A DNA stretch of 64,000 nucleotides from Palaemon carinicauda (Eukaryota; Arthropoda; Malacostraca; Decapoda; Palaemonidae), in NCBI RefSeq assembly GCF_036898095.1, contig NC_090730.1, forward strand, positions 29,273,719-29,337,718, given 5' to 3'. The notes beneath the pieces are model-generated. The model had not been told where the DNA came from, ran no database searches, and saw only the letters and a list, made by a program, of their open reading frames with translations. Numbering within the stretch: the stretch's first letter is position 1; every line of letters starts with the position of its first letter. Below, piece after piece: positions 22,297 through 34,660 of this stretch. The position numbers and the translations under genes were made by a program.

Positions 22297-25200
22297 CCCT
22301 GGATAGGTACGATGGGTCGTTTGCGACCCCGAGCGTCAAAAAAAAACAGGTTTTTCTCACGTGACTCACCCCCGTGACTGAATTTGTGGGTGATCGACCT
22401 GCAGGAGGTGTCTCCCCTACACGCTCTAGTAGTGTCCAGATGTGCATTGTTGTAGCTGTACTCCTTCCCCGATTTCTGAGACGCGTCGGGGTCGTTCGCG
22501 TCCGAGTTTACCCTTCTAAGGTAGTTTGCATAATTATCAAAGTTATTACGTATTATGAAATTGTCGTAGAATGGTGCAACTTGTATAGGTTATCAGTTGT
22601 GGAAAGTCTTGGTGGATTGTTTGGCTACCATGTGCATGTTTTTTTTTTTAGTTAAAATGTCGTTCATCACCACGAGGACCATTTTACCGCGAGTGCCCCT
22701 TTTTCATTTTTTTTCATTTTTTTGCCAAGTCATTTTTCCATAAGATATTGCCAAATAGTGTCGTAAAACTTTTGCTTGTTTAGTGTTGGAAAGTGTGTCT
22801 AGATGATCTGGCTACCCATGCATGACTTTGTTTTTGTCAGATACGACGTAGTTATTGGTATATTGGGTATTTAACTGCGGTTACCAATTTCTGTTTTTTT
22901 TTCAATATTTGTAAAAATTACTACGTAGTAAGGAATTGCCGTATATTATTGATTTTTTTTTCATGTTTATGTGTTAGAAAGTGTGCCTTGATGGTTGGGC
23001 TAACACGTGCATGTCTTTTTTTTTTATCTGAGATGTCGTATATTAGAATGTCGGGCATTTTACCGCGAGTGTCCCTTTTTAATTTTTTTTCATTTTTTTG
23101 CCAAGTCATTTTTCCGTAAGATATTGCGAAATAGTGTCGTAAAACTTTTGCTTTTTTAGTGTTGGAAAGTGTGTCTAGATGATCTGGCTACCCATGCGTG
23201 ATTTTGTTTTTGTCAGATACGACGTAGTTATTGGTATATTGGGTATTTAACTGCGGTTGCCAATTTCTGTTTTTTTTCAATATTTGTAAAAATTTACTAC
23301 GTAGTAAGGAATTGCCGTATATTATTGATTTTTTTTTCATGTTTATGTGTTAGAAAGTGTGCCTTGATGGTTGGGCTAACACGTGCATGTCTTTTTTTTT
23401 TATCTGAGATGCCGTATATTAGAATGTTGGGCATTTTTCCGCGAGTGCCCCTTTTTATTTGTTTTGCATTTTTTTGCTTAGTCATGTTACCGTAAGGAAT
23501 TGGCAAGTAGTGTCGCAAAACTTATATTTTTATAGTGTTGGAAAGTGTTTCTAGATGATCTGGCTACCCATGCCTATTTTTTTTTTAGCCAGATATGGCG
23601 TATATATAAGTATGTGTTCGATTTTCCTGTGATTGCCATTTTTTCGTTTTTTCCCATTTCTTTCAAAATTACTACGTACTAAGGAACTATCACAGAGTAA
23701 TATTTCATTTATATGTTTATTTGTCGGAAAATATGCCTTGATGGTTTGCCTAGCACGTGGCTGAAATTTTTTTTTTCTGAAATGCCGTATATTAGAATGG
23801 CCATTTTTCCACGAGTGCCCCTTTTTATTTGTTTTGCATTTTTTTGCTTAGTCATGTTACCGTAAGGAATTGGCAAGTAGTGTCGCAAAACTTATAATTT
23901 TATAGTGTTGGAAAGTGTTTCTAGATGATCTGGCTACCCATGCCTATCTTCTTTTTTTAGCCAGATATGGCGTATATATAGGTATGTGTTCGATTTTCCT
24001 GTGATTGCCATTTTTTCGTTTTTTCCCATTTCTTTCAAAATTACTACGTACTAAGGAACTATCACAGAGTAATTATTCATTTAGATGTTTATTTGTCGGA
24101 AAATGTGCCTTGATGGTTTGCCTAGCACGTGGCTGAATTTTTTTTTTTTTCTGAAATGCCGTATATTAGAATGTTAGCCATTTTTCCGCGAGTGCCCCTT
24201 TTTATTTGTTTTGCATTTTTTTGCTTAGTCATGTTACCGTAAGGAATTGGCAAGTAGTGTCGCAAAACTTATATTTTTATAGTGTTGGAAAGTGTTTCTA
24301 GATGATCTGGCTACCCATGCCTATCTTTTTTTAGCCAGATATGGCGTATATATAGGTATGTGTTCGATTTTCCGGTGATTGCCATTTTTTCGTTTTTTCC
24401 CAATTCTTTCAAAATTACTACGTACTAAGGAACTATCACAGAGTAATGATTCCTCTAGATGTTTATTTGTCGGAAAATTTTGTTTACTTTTTTTTTGATT
24501 GAATATCATCAAATTTTTTTAGCTAAAATATTGTTTTACATTTTTTTTTTCGATTTTATTTCCCTTCAAAAAAATTTTTTTGGGTCAGAATTTTAATTTT
24601 ATAGTCGTAAAATAATCGACAATTATCCAGCAACCCACCATACAATTTTTATGCATATCCAATAATAATTAGATTAGTAAATAACACCTTGAAATTGACA
24701 TACCCTTCCTACATTTCAAGTGGCAGATTAGGGAGTCTGAGTCAGTGTGGTTGGCGGCCATTTTGTGGACATATCCGAAGCGTAAGCTGCCCTATCTATA
24801 TATATTCTTGTTCCCTATAGAATTTGTGATATTTTGGTATATTTTTACCTGCATAAATATCATATTATATATTAAATATATGTATTTTTTTACGAAATTT
24901 CTAAGTACTCAAAAAATTACCTTTAGATATGGCCCCTGATATAAATGTAATTTACAAAATAATGAAGATTTTTTTACATATTTCTATTTTAGGATAACAT
25001 ATGTTTATTCCCTAAAAAAATTAGCCACTTCCTATTTCATTTGGGTACCCAAAAAAATTCATGAAATTTGGACAAATTTTTTTGGCCAAAAAAAGTTACC
25101 CTTTTTTTCTCATTTCAGATCTTCACCTCCATGGGTCTGACTTCATCCAAAATACATCAAGATGTGTCCTAAACATTCAAGAATCAATTCCTAAAAGGAT

Positions 25201-25478
25201 TTGTGTATATATGTATAAACTTTTTTTTTATGAATTTTTATGTCAGGTCTTTTTTTTTTCTACTTAATTTTTTAAAATATTTATAATAAATAGTTTTTCT
25301 GCAGATGAGTAGTATTTATCTTTACAGTTGTTTTAAGCATTCATTGAAGTTTTTTTTGGCAAAAGAAAAAAGGAGGTTACTGCAAAAACTGATTTTTCAA
25401 GAATTTTTTTTGGCGTCGGGGTCATTCGCGTCCGAGTATACCCTTAAAGGGGTGTCCGAGGAGCGTACCTATCCAGGG
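22297..25478 (+). mobile_element. TTAA-flanked element carrying a satellite array
   Basis: The ends are CCCTGGATAGGTACG and its exact reverse complement CGTACCTATCCAGGG (15-bp TIRs). Both are immediately bordered by TTAA (22293-22296 and 25479-25482). TTAA duplication with a CCC-start TIR is characteristic of piggyBac-type transposition. No transposase is present in 3.18 kb. A motif GCGTCGGGGTC(G/A)TTCGCGTCCGAGT near the right end (25414) also occurs internally at 22483, so a shorter TTAA element may have gained the array internally. Half of the length is a tandem array. Confidence 0.7.
22525..24485. repeat. Higher-order tandem satellite, about 376-bp dimers
   Basis: Homologous landmarks recur at about 22725, 23101, 23477, 23847 and 24224, a period of 370-377 bp. 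Within each period two diverged halves of about 188 bp alternate: type A contains GTGTCTAGATGATCTGG and type B contains GTGTGCCTTGATGG, at 22785, 22973 and 23161. Five dimers are present, some incomplete. Units are AT-rich with T-runs and no coding capacity. Confidence 0.85.
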
Positions 25479-25482
25479 TTAA

Positions 25483-26990
25483 CCCTAGTCAGCTTTGCCT
25501 TGAATTTCATTCGGGTAAATCTAGGCTTGGGTGTTTCTGCCCCCTCCCTTAACCGCTGATCCTGGTTTTGGTTTTGGGGTCAGAACATCAGAGTAGTCCG
25601 TCTGTGGTCGGTTGCCAACTGGCTAGGTGAATTGAATTCTCAGGTCAGGTTAGGCTACCGACGCAGGAGGCTAGACCTCCCTAGGCCTCACCTGAAGGCA
25701 TTATATGATATGATGCCTCCTCCCTGTGGCCTAGCAGACAGTCCTGTGCCAGCAGAACCTAAGCTGAAGAATTGAATTCTTCTATTGCTTGGGGGACTCC
25801 GACACTAGACTCTGTTCCTACTGTCCGAGACGACAGCGAGGGTGCTGCCAATCTCATTCTGTATTGGGCTAGCCCTAGGCTAAGGAATCGAATTCCCTGG
25901 CCCCTTGGGATAGCTCTAATACTGGAACGGAGTCTTGTTAGGTGAGGTAGTACCTGCCGGCTCCTCCCTCACCCTACAGGACCCTCACCCCTCCTCTCTC
26001 TGTCCTTTAGTGATGGCCTAGCCTTCACATACCTTTGGCCATCATCCTACAATCGACCCTAGTGTCGGTAGGTTTTGGGATTTGCTTGGGTTCTCTGTCG
26101 GCTGCTCGGCTGTGCCAGCTGCCAGCGGAGATTCCCCACCCCTATCGAGTGTTCTTCAGTCCTCTCTTGGTCTGCCTTCTATAATCCTGCTGGCAGAGAT
26201 CGGTGGGGTTGTGGTTGGATGGCAGCCTGAATGTAACATTTCCCCCTTCCATATGAACCCTCATTCCGGATGGAGGGCAGTAAGGCTGAGCCTTTACACG
26301 CCCCCTCATCCATGCTTTCTTTCTCTCTTACCACTAGTATCCTGGATCCCAACTGGCGGCGGCGATTAGGCCGCCGGCAGCCGGCTGGACTGCAGACCGC
26401 TGACAGTTTGTACTGTCGCCGGGTGGTATGGGTTGCCAATGGTCGGTGACCCACTGGCAGCCGGCGACCCGTCGGCCGCCTTCCGGCAGCTATGATGACT
26501 GCCGGCAGCCGGTCGAAAGATTGTCTGACGACATATCTCTCGCCGCCGGCTGACGGTGACCACTGGATGTCGGCGGCCTCCCGGAAGCTGGCAACCTACA
26601 ATAGCTGGCGGTCTGCTGCCCACTATCACTAGAAGGCAGTACAGTACACCTTCTAACTTAAACCCAGGAACTAACATGCCGGCATATGCCGGCAGGTTCT
26701 GCAGTATATGACTGTGCAGTGGCTAGTATAATTGCGATATAGATCATACCGCAATAAGAAAACCACTGTATAGATTGTACAGTAGCCCATACATTTCTAA
26801 CCTTCACTGTGTTTCATGAGCAGCCTATTGTGAGGCCACTTGACGTAAAGAAAGTGAGTTCTTTCTTTAATTTACAGTGATCACTATATTCAGTCCCCAA
26901 TATTGAACTCCAGAAGACGGTGTTAAGTTACACCTCTATATATCTTGAAGGATAAAGGTCTTCTAATAATATTTCTATCCTTAGAAATAC
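25483..26990 (+). other. Non-coding, probable family-2 leader
   Basis: No gene recognised. 26340-26620 is unusually rich in CCGGC/GCCGG motifs compared with its surroundings. A leader role is inferred from position upstream of the Gag relic. Confidence 0.35.
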
Positions 26991-26991
26991 C

Positions 26992-27088
26992 CGGAAATTC
27001 AATTTTGAGGGAGGTCATAGCAATTGGCTGAACAGGAAACACACGTAGGTGTCTTTCCTTCTTCTTTTCTAGCTTACCTATCCTAAGC

Positions 27089-27090
<2 letters not shown>
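26992..27090 (+). repeat. 99-bp direct duplication, unit 1
   Basis: CGGAAATTCAATTTTGAGGG through CTATCCTAAGCTA is repeated essentially unchanged at 27183-27281. An (AT)n array lies between the units and a second follows them. Confidence 0.9.

Positions 27091-27091
<1 letters not shown>

Positions 27092-27182
<91 letters not shown>
27092..27182. repeat. (AT)n microsatellite
   Basis: About 90 bp of AT with one interruption. Confidence 0.95.
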
Positions 27183-27595
<413 letters not shown>

Positions 27596-27657
27596 CATTG
27601 TATAATAAATGCTGAGATAATTCTCCGAATACTCATCTGCCTTTCCTTTCTTTACAG

Positions 27658-29178
27658 GAGGACCATCCCAAATGTGGGAACCATTTCTGTAATATCCGCA
27701 GTAAGAACTTCTGCGGCCATGGACTGTGCAGGACGCACGCGCGCTGCGCAGCGACATCAGGTTCTCTGAAGTATTGGGACCCCCAGGTATGTGATGTATG
27801 CTCAAATCTGGTTACTGAGGCTTTTGATGATCAAAAGTCGACTGAGTCAAGGGATGCAGCAAGAGAGAAGCTGCGTAAGTGGGTCAGGGATTTTCAGAAG
27901 AACACCACCGGGTCATACCTTCCTAACAAAAAGATGAGGGCCTGTTTTTCCGTAGGGCATCTTCGGATGCAGTCATCCCGCAACCTCACGCAGAGATCCC
28001 CCTTGTCCAGATTCCGGTAGAATCTGACGTATCGGATGCCATGAAGGACATCCAGCTAGAAGACAACATGTCAGTTATTTCGGAAGACACTGAACGTAGT
28101 CTTCAAGCCATAGACCAGGAGCAAGAGTCTGTGTTGCCTCCTGAGTCCAACGATGAAAGAACCGGAATAGTTTCGGTTTCCTCAGCTCCGGTGGCAGAGC
28201 CCGTCCCCTCGACCTCCTCTGCCCCTCACCTGGCTGACATAAGCCAAACCTTAACCTTTATCCTGTCTATGTTTCAGGATATGAAGGAGGAGTCTACCGA
28301 GAATGAAGCTGTGCTTAGGTCAGAGATGCACCAACTCATAGCTTCTTGTATAGCTCCGAAGAAGCTAAACTTGAAGGACCTTCCTGCTTTCTCGGACGTC
28401 AACCCATGGAGGCATGCTGAGCACATGCCCATGTCAGGAGGTACGATCTTCCTCTCTGACAAGCTGGGCACAGTCCCAGTGGAAGATGTGGAATTCTGGC
28501 CCAGCAAAGGGGCCTACCCAGACTGCTATGTTCGTCTGAGGACGGAGCCTCCTTCGAAAGAGGAGACAGAGCCGAAAGAGGTCATAATCCTTGACCTTCC
28601 AAAGCTCAGGCCTTGTTTACAAGCACGCTGAAGGAGAGGGCCTTCACTAGTTCCAAAGTGCCAGCTCTGAGTAAAAAGCACCCATCCTTTGTTGCCTCTT
28701 CTACCTGTGCCTTCCCCTTTATGGAAAAAGGGTTTAAGGCAGTCGCGGCAGGTAAACCTTGTCCCACACTCGAAGAGTGTAGGCCGTTCTTCCTTGCCCT
28801 ACCATCAAATGATGCGGACTGGAAGGACGTGTTTAGTACCTTCTCAGTTGGGAAGTTGGAGGCCGACATTGCCGGACGTCAGTTCGGAGAAGACCTCCCT
28901 AAGTTGTCAGACTTCCACCGGCGAAGGGAGCAGGAAACAAAGGAAAGACTTGCCGCCTCAATGTTTCTTCAGACTGGACTGGAGACAAGGGCAAGCGTCT
29001 CCCCAACCCCAGACATGTACATGGTCTTTGCCAAGGCTCACCTGGCAACAGTCACCAAAGACCTGTACAACTTTATCAAAGCCAGACGGGCTTGTAGAGA
29101 GTTCGTGTTCGCCTCGGCTGCAGTGAGGCACGAACCAAGGAAGTTGATATCTTCTGGGGAAAAGACCTCTTCCTAAGT
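27658..29178 (+). pseudogene. Family-2 Gag-like ORF with Cys-rich N-terminus
   Basis: After a splice-acceptor-like CTTTCTTTACAG (ending 27657) an open frame runs to a stop at 28018-28020. It encodes a Cys/His-rich module ([19 protein letters not shown], then CDVC) and a basic stretch. The continuation is in another frame from about 27955, giving an acidic, Ser-rich domain (28041-28631) and a third frame (28613-29176) with LADISQTL-type helices upstream. At least two frameshifts separate the parts. By position before the RT this is the Gag-equivalent. The two-CxxC module parallels the start of Gag in DIRS copy B at 35586, though sequences differ. Whether the upstream AG is a real acceptor cannot be shown here. 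Confidence 0.5.
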
Positions 29179-29181
29179 GAA

Positions 29182-29763
29182 GTGGTCAAAGAGGTTGTTG
29201 ACAAAGCTGCCACGGAGAATAGAAATCTTCTCCAAAAGTGCGGTTTGTTAACAAAAAGAAAGTCTTCACCAGATGAGGGTCCCCAACCCAAAAGGAAGAC
29301 TAAGAGACCAAGAGCGCCCTCTCGCCCCCCTAGACAACAACAACAATTTCCCGTGGCCATGGTGTCCAAGACTGTGGCACAACCACCCACTACGTACCAA
29401 TTGGTACCCCAGCAACTAGCGACACAGCTGCCTGTTTTTACCCCGACCTTTGAAAGACAATCCACAACCTTTCGGCCGAAGTCTCGAGGTTCTTTTCGAG
29501 GCTCCTCTAGATGCCCCTCAAGAGGCGGGGGGGGGGGGGGGGGGCAACAAGGGTGGACGTGGCCAAGGAGGCAAGTCCTCCACCCAGCACTCCAAGTGAG
29601 ATGCTTCCGGTAGGAGGGAGACTTTTCTCTTTCCGGGATCGTTGGACCTTCGATCCCTGGGTCCACAGCCTGATCAAGAACGGACTGGGTTGGAGCTGGA
29701 ACACAACTCCACCAACTTTTCCTCAATTCTTCCAACACTCAACCTCATTCTGGAAGGATATGT
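29182..29763 (+). pseudogene. Family-2 basic Gag C-terminal / linker region
   Basis: Encodes a Lys/Arg- and Gln-rich segment (KRKTKRPRAPSRPPRQQQQ) and RGSFRGSSRCPSRG, plausibly nucleic-acid-binding. An 18-base G-run near 29527-29545 disrupts the frame. 29590-29690 matches the start of the window. Confidence 0.45.
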
Positions 29764-30918
29764 CCAAGAACTCTTAGACAAGTGAGTCATAAGGAGAGCA
29801 AAGTCCATCAAGTTCCAGGGAAGGCTGTTTTGTGTTCCGAAGAAGGACTCAGAAAAACTCAGTCATTCTGGACTTGTTGCCACTCAACAAGTTCATAATG
29901 AACCACAAGTTCAGGATGCTTACTCTTCAACACATAAGGACCCTACTGCCGAAGCAGGCATGCACAGTCTCCATAGACGTGGCGGACGCATATTGGCATG
30001 TCCCAATCAATCGACAAGTTTCCTCCTACCTAGGATTCAAGCTGCAAAAGAGACAATACATCTTCAGAGCCATGGCCTTCAGACTAAACATAGCCCCAAG
30101 GGTATTCACAAAGCTTGCAAACGCAGTCATTCGTCAACTACGCCTAAAGGGAGTTCAGGTGATTGCCTACCTGGACGACTGGCTGGTGTGGGCAGCATCC
30201 GAAGCAGAATGCACGCAAGCCTCTAAGGAAGTGATCCAGTTCCTGGAACATCTAGGATTCAAGATCAACTTGGAAAAGTCTCGACTATCTCCAGCTCAAA
30301 AGTTTCAATGGCTGGGCGTTCATTGGAACTTACAGTCACACCGCCTCTCCCTTCCATCAAAGAAGAGGAGAGAGATAGCGGGATCTATCAAGAGACTTTT
30401 ACGATCTGACAGGATATCAAGACGGCAACAGGAGAGGGTACTGGGCTCTCTCCAGTTTGCCTCAGTGACAGACCCAGTGCTGAGAGCACAATTAAAGGAT
30501 GCATCAGGAGTCTGGGGAAGATACACATCAAACGCTCGAAGAGATCTAACAAGACCGATACCAACTCGTCTGCGATCACTTCTCAAGCCATGGTCGGAGG
30601 CCAAGTACCTAAAGAAGAAGGTACCCTTGCAACCACCTCCACCCTCGTTCACCGTTCACACGGATGCCTCAAAGGAAGGATGGGGAGGCCACTCTCAGCA
30701 ACGGAAAGTCCAAGGAATCTGGTCCTCCCTCTTCAAGGCCTTCCACATCAACATTCTGGAAGCCATGGCAGTTTTTCTATTGCTGAAGAAACTGAAGCTT
30801 CGCTGCTCGATCCACATCAGACTGGTCCTGGACAGCGAAGTGATAATGAGATGTCTAAACCGACAAGGTTCAAGATCGCCCAAATCAACCAAGTGATGTT
30901 GGCCATCCTCCGCCATTG
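29764..30918 (+). pseudogene. Family-2 reverse transcriptase and RNase H
   Basis: A 354-codon open frame (29832-30896) contains VSIDVADAYWHVPI (first catalytic Asp), GFKLQKRQYIFRAMAF, IAYLDDWLVW (catalytic YLDD), NLEKSRLSPAQKFQWLGV and then the RNase H motifs HTDASKEGWGG, ILEAMAVFLLLK and LDSEVIMRCLNRQGS. This is the RT-RNase H order of DIRS-like and Ty3-like elements. The absence of an integrase, and a related copy at 1-2770 with a DIRS-like downstream region, favour DIRS-like. The N-terminal part of the RT is in another frame. The sequence is cut at about 30918, in the RNase H C-terminus, where DIRS copy A begins. Active-site residues are intact. Confidence 0.7.
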
Positions 30919-31559
30919 AGGTTTCGGAGATAGCTCGTCAGCGCTCTCCTGCTACTGCTGATATAGTGCGGCAGCGCTTACCTGCGCGCCAGCGCGCACC
31001 TGCTGCCGTCGTTGCTGATAAAGCGCGTCAGCACTCACCTGTGCGCCAGCGCGCACCTTTTGCCAATGTTCCTGTTAAAGCGCGCCAGCGCTCTTCTACG
31101 AGCCAGCGCTCACCTGCAAGCCAGCGCGCCCTTAACCTACTGCGCGCCTTGTGCGCTAACGTTCTCCTGCGTGCCAGCGCTCACCAACGCGCCAAGGCTC
31201 TCCTGCGCGCTAACAATCTCTTGCGCGCCCCCGATCTTCGGATCTGGGTGCAGTAGGGATGTTTAAGGCTTCCCCTACTCGCCAGCGTGCCGTCTGCCTT
31301 CACCTGCGCGCCATCCCTCGCCAGCGCGCAATCGCTCGCAGTCACCTATACGCGCCCATGCCCATCTCCCACAGCAGTGATGCATCGCCAGCCTGATGTG
31401 CGCCCACAAGAAGCGCGCCAACGTACGCAGGGTCCAGCTGCGCGACCAACGACATCTTCTAGAGCGCACGATCCCTCGCCCACACGGGCTCTTCATCCTG
31501 ATCCTGCGCGCATGAACATTCACCCTCGCGCGCGAGCGCGCAATCTGTTTCCTGCGCAC

Positions 31560-33190
31560 CCTCTGATGAGGGGGAAAGGTTCCAGAAAGGTCCAGGGACA
31601 TTTCTTCTTTGTCTTCTTTTTCTTTGCAGGGGAACCCCCTTGGAAACTCCTCCCAGGGATCGGTCGATCCCTGTCCCTCCAGAGGGAGTGTCTGACAGCG
31701 CAGCCGTCAGCCAGCAGCCTTGGTTTGGGGCACTGATCAGAGCGGTCATGCAGGCTTTTAAGCCTGTTCTCTCTGAACTGGGCCACAAATCCTTGGCGGC
31801 GTCTACTCCCCTGAAGAGAAAAAGAGGAGTTTCGGACACGGTGACTTCGCCGAGAACTAAGCTGTCTCCTCGTAAGCCTCCGAGGCAGGCCCCCTCCCCC
31901 CCCAAACTTTTTCTCCCTCCACTTCGGACCCCTTCGGACGAGGATTTCCCGTCCTCAGGGGAGTCACGTGAGGTGAGGCATTCCCCTATCGCACTAATGA
32001 GGGAAACCCCACTTCGCGCTGGAAAGTCTTCTCGGGTAGGGGCGAAGAAGAGCCTACCTCCGATGTTGTTGGAGTCCTGCATCCCTCCCAGGAGGGAGTC
32101 GAAGGACTCCAAGGCAGTACCAAAGTCCTCGTCTAGACTAAGATCGGAGCCAGCCAGTCACTTGGAGAACATCCGCGAGTCTCCCCAAGAAGAGCCTTTG
32201 GGGACAGGAGACTTCGCTGCTAGTCCTTCAGGAGGAGAGCTGCAGGAGTCAGTACATGCGTTTTGGCAGGTTCTGACCCTTATGAGGACTCTCAATGGGT
32301 TTGCCTGACCCAGAGATTCCTCCTTGAGAGGGCAAAGACACTGTCTTGGACCGAGTGTTTGGGACTCAAAAACCCTCTAAGGCCAGTGCAGCTTTGCCCT
32401 GGTCTCAAGGGGTTAAAAGTGCCAGGGACAAGATCGCCGTCCAGCTATCCGAGCTAGCCTCCTCCAGCCGATCCAGTGCCGGCAACAAGCTTCTCCCACC
32501 TCCTCGTGTACAGCAGAGAAGGTATTTCGAGATCTTAGAGGAGTCTAGTTTAGCTCTTCCCCTTCACCATTCATTGGAAGAGCTTACAAGGGGAGTCCCT
32601 CTTGAGAGAGACTCCAACTGGCAGGTCTCATTCTCGGCGACTGAGATCCTTAATCAGGAGAAGGTTGCGAAGTGTGCCATGCAGGCCACTTTGTGGCTGG
32701 ATATCTGGTTAGGGACCTTAGGTATCCTGATACGTTCGGAGGATTTATCCAAAGAACGTACTAGGAAAGCTTAGGAGACCTTTTTACACTCAGGCACTCG
32801 CACGATCGAGTTTCTGGCCCACCAAGTCTCGAACTTGTGGGCAAACACCATCCTGAAACGTCGGGATGCGGTGGCTGAGAGATTCCATCAGAAGGTCCCT
32901 AGCACCGAGATAAGCAGGCTCAGACATTCTTCCGTGATGGGAACGAACCTGTTTGAGCCTAAGGACGTGGAGCATGCCGCTGAGAGGTGGAGGAAGTCCC
33001 ACCAAAACTCCCTCCTACATAGGGCTTTGACATCCAAGCCCTATAAATCTCCAGCACCCCTGCAGCCCCGTCCTACCAAGACCACGAAACCGACAACGGC
33101 AGCGAAGACAGTGGTGTCTAAGCCCTTTCCTGTCAAGGACAGCTCTCCAGGGGAGGGAGCAGCCGAGGCCGCAAACGCTAGGATTGGCAA
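31560..33190 (+). pseudogene. DIRS copy A Gag C-terminal region
   Basis: Parallel to copy B 37960-39590. Contains QPWFGALIRAVMQAFKPVL (31710-31770), SCIPPRRESKDSK, ASAALPWSQGVKSARDK, RRYFEILEESSLALPLHH and LFEPKDVEHAAERWRKS. Frame changes near 32305 and stops near 32773 break it into three pieces (31640-32308, 32346-32774, 32835-33190). The end is basic and Pro-rich, as expected for nucleic-acid binding. Function is inferred only from position upstream of RT. Confidence 0.65.
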
Positions 33191-34660
33191 TACCCCTGCA
33201 TGTCCACCAGTGGGGGGATGCCTTCAAAGTTGCACAGACAGGTGGCAGCAACTCTGGGCCGATTCCTGGACGATTTCCGTAATCAGTCAGGGATATCGCG
33301 TCCCGTTCACAACATCTCTACCTCCCCTGACAACGAATCCAGTGTCATTGAGCTCCCTTGCCATGGGATCAGCAAGGGGGCAAGCCCTTCGGGCAAAAGT
33401 CCAGACCATGTTGAAGAAGGGCGCTCTCTAGGAGGTACTCGACGGGTCCCCAGGCTTCTTCAGTCGACTCTTTCTTGTAAAGAAGGCGTCTGGAGGCTGG
33501 AGACCAGTCATCGACCTCTCGGCTCTGAACAAGTTTGTCAAACAAACTCCGTTTAGCATGGAGACCGCAGACACGGTTAGACTTGCAGTGAGACCTCAAG
33601 ATTTCATGTGCACACTGGATCTGAAGGATGCGTACTTCCAGATCTCAATCCATCCGTCTTCAAGGAAGTACTTAAGATTCAGCCTAGACAACAAGGAGTA
33701 CCAGTTCAAGGTGCTGTGTTTTGGTCTTTCCACAGTACCACAGGTTTTCACCAGAGTGTTCACCCTAATATTGTCATGGGCACACAGGATCGGCATCCGT
33801 CTCCTCCGTTATCTGGAGGACCGGCTGATCCTAGCAGACTCGGAGTCATCCCTTCTTCGACGCCAAGACAAACTTCTGGGACTTTGCCAGGATCTGGGGA
33901 TCATGGTAAATCTCGAGAAGTCCTCTCTGCTTCCCACTCAAAGACTGGTATACCTAGGCATGATTATAGACACTGATCTCCACAAAGCCTTCCCATCTGA
34001 TGACAGGATGGCAAGGCTGAGGAAGGTCGCAAGCCCTTTTCTCAGACGAGAAGAGCTTCCAGCCCAATCATGATTACGTCTCCTTGGTCACCTCTCACCT
34101 TTGGCTCGTCTAGTTCCCAACGGTCGCTTCAGGATGAGATCCCTCCAGTGGCGACTCAAGCCTCGGTAGAATCAAGGTTACGATTCACCGGACGTCATGA
34201 TCTCTATGGGACCTGCGGATTGGACGGACCTCGAGTGGTGGGTGACAGGCGAGAACTTACAAAGAGGAGTGGACCTTCTCGTCCTCCCCCAGATTTGATG
34301 CTGTTTTCGGACGCCTCAAAGAAAGGGTGGGGGGCCCATGTTATACACCACAGGACCTCAGGCGTGTGGTCAGAATCAGAAAAGTGCCTCCATATAAATC
34401 TTCTAGAGATGAAGGCCATTTTCTTGGCCCTTCAGTAGTTCCAACAATACCTGGCAGGTCACTCTGTGGTGGTGATGAGTGACAACACCACAGTAGTGTC
34501 TTACATCAACAAGCAAGGAGGTACCTTTTCGAAGCAGCTATCCCATCTTGCAGTAGAGATACTGAGGTGGAACGAAGTCCACTCGATTCCACTATCGGCA
34601 CGCTTCATTCCAGGCAAGAGGAATGTGCTCGCTGACAATCTGAGCAGAGCGTCTCAGATA
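33191..34660 (+). pseudogene. DIRS copy A reverse transcriptase-RNase H
   Basis: RT motifs: GYRVPFTTS, FSRLFLVKKASGGWRPVIDLSALNKF (split by a frameshift near 33430), LDLKDAYFQISIHPSSRKY (33617-33670) and RYLEDRLILAD (33808-33840), where copy B has YLDDW. The second Asp-Asp is therefore changed to Glu-Asp in copy A. The RNase H part (34285-34570) shows LFSDASKKGWGAHV and VVMSDNTTVVSYINKQGG, with a stop at 34436-34438. The RT active-site substitution and frameshifts make it inactive. Confidence 0.75.

Noticed and set aside
22525..24485. CRISPR-like array
   Set aside because: Period of about 376 bp with no short constant repeats separated by unique spacers, and the genome is eukaryotic.
29527..29545. 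Poly-G run as a programmed frameshift site
   Set aside because: More simply a slippage or sequencing artefact in a decayed Gag; a comparable G-run at about 57540 lies in another dead copy.
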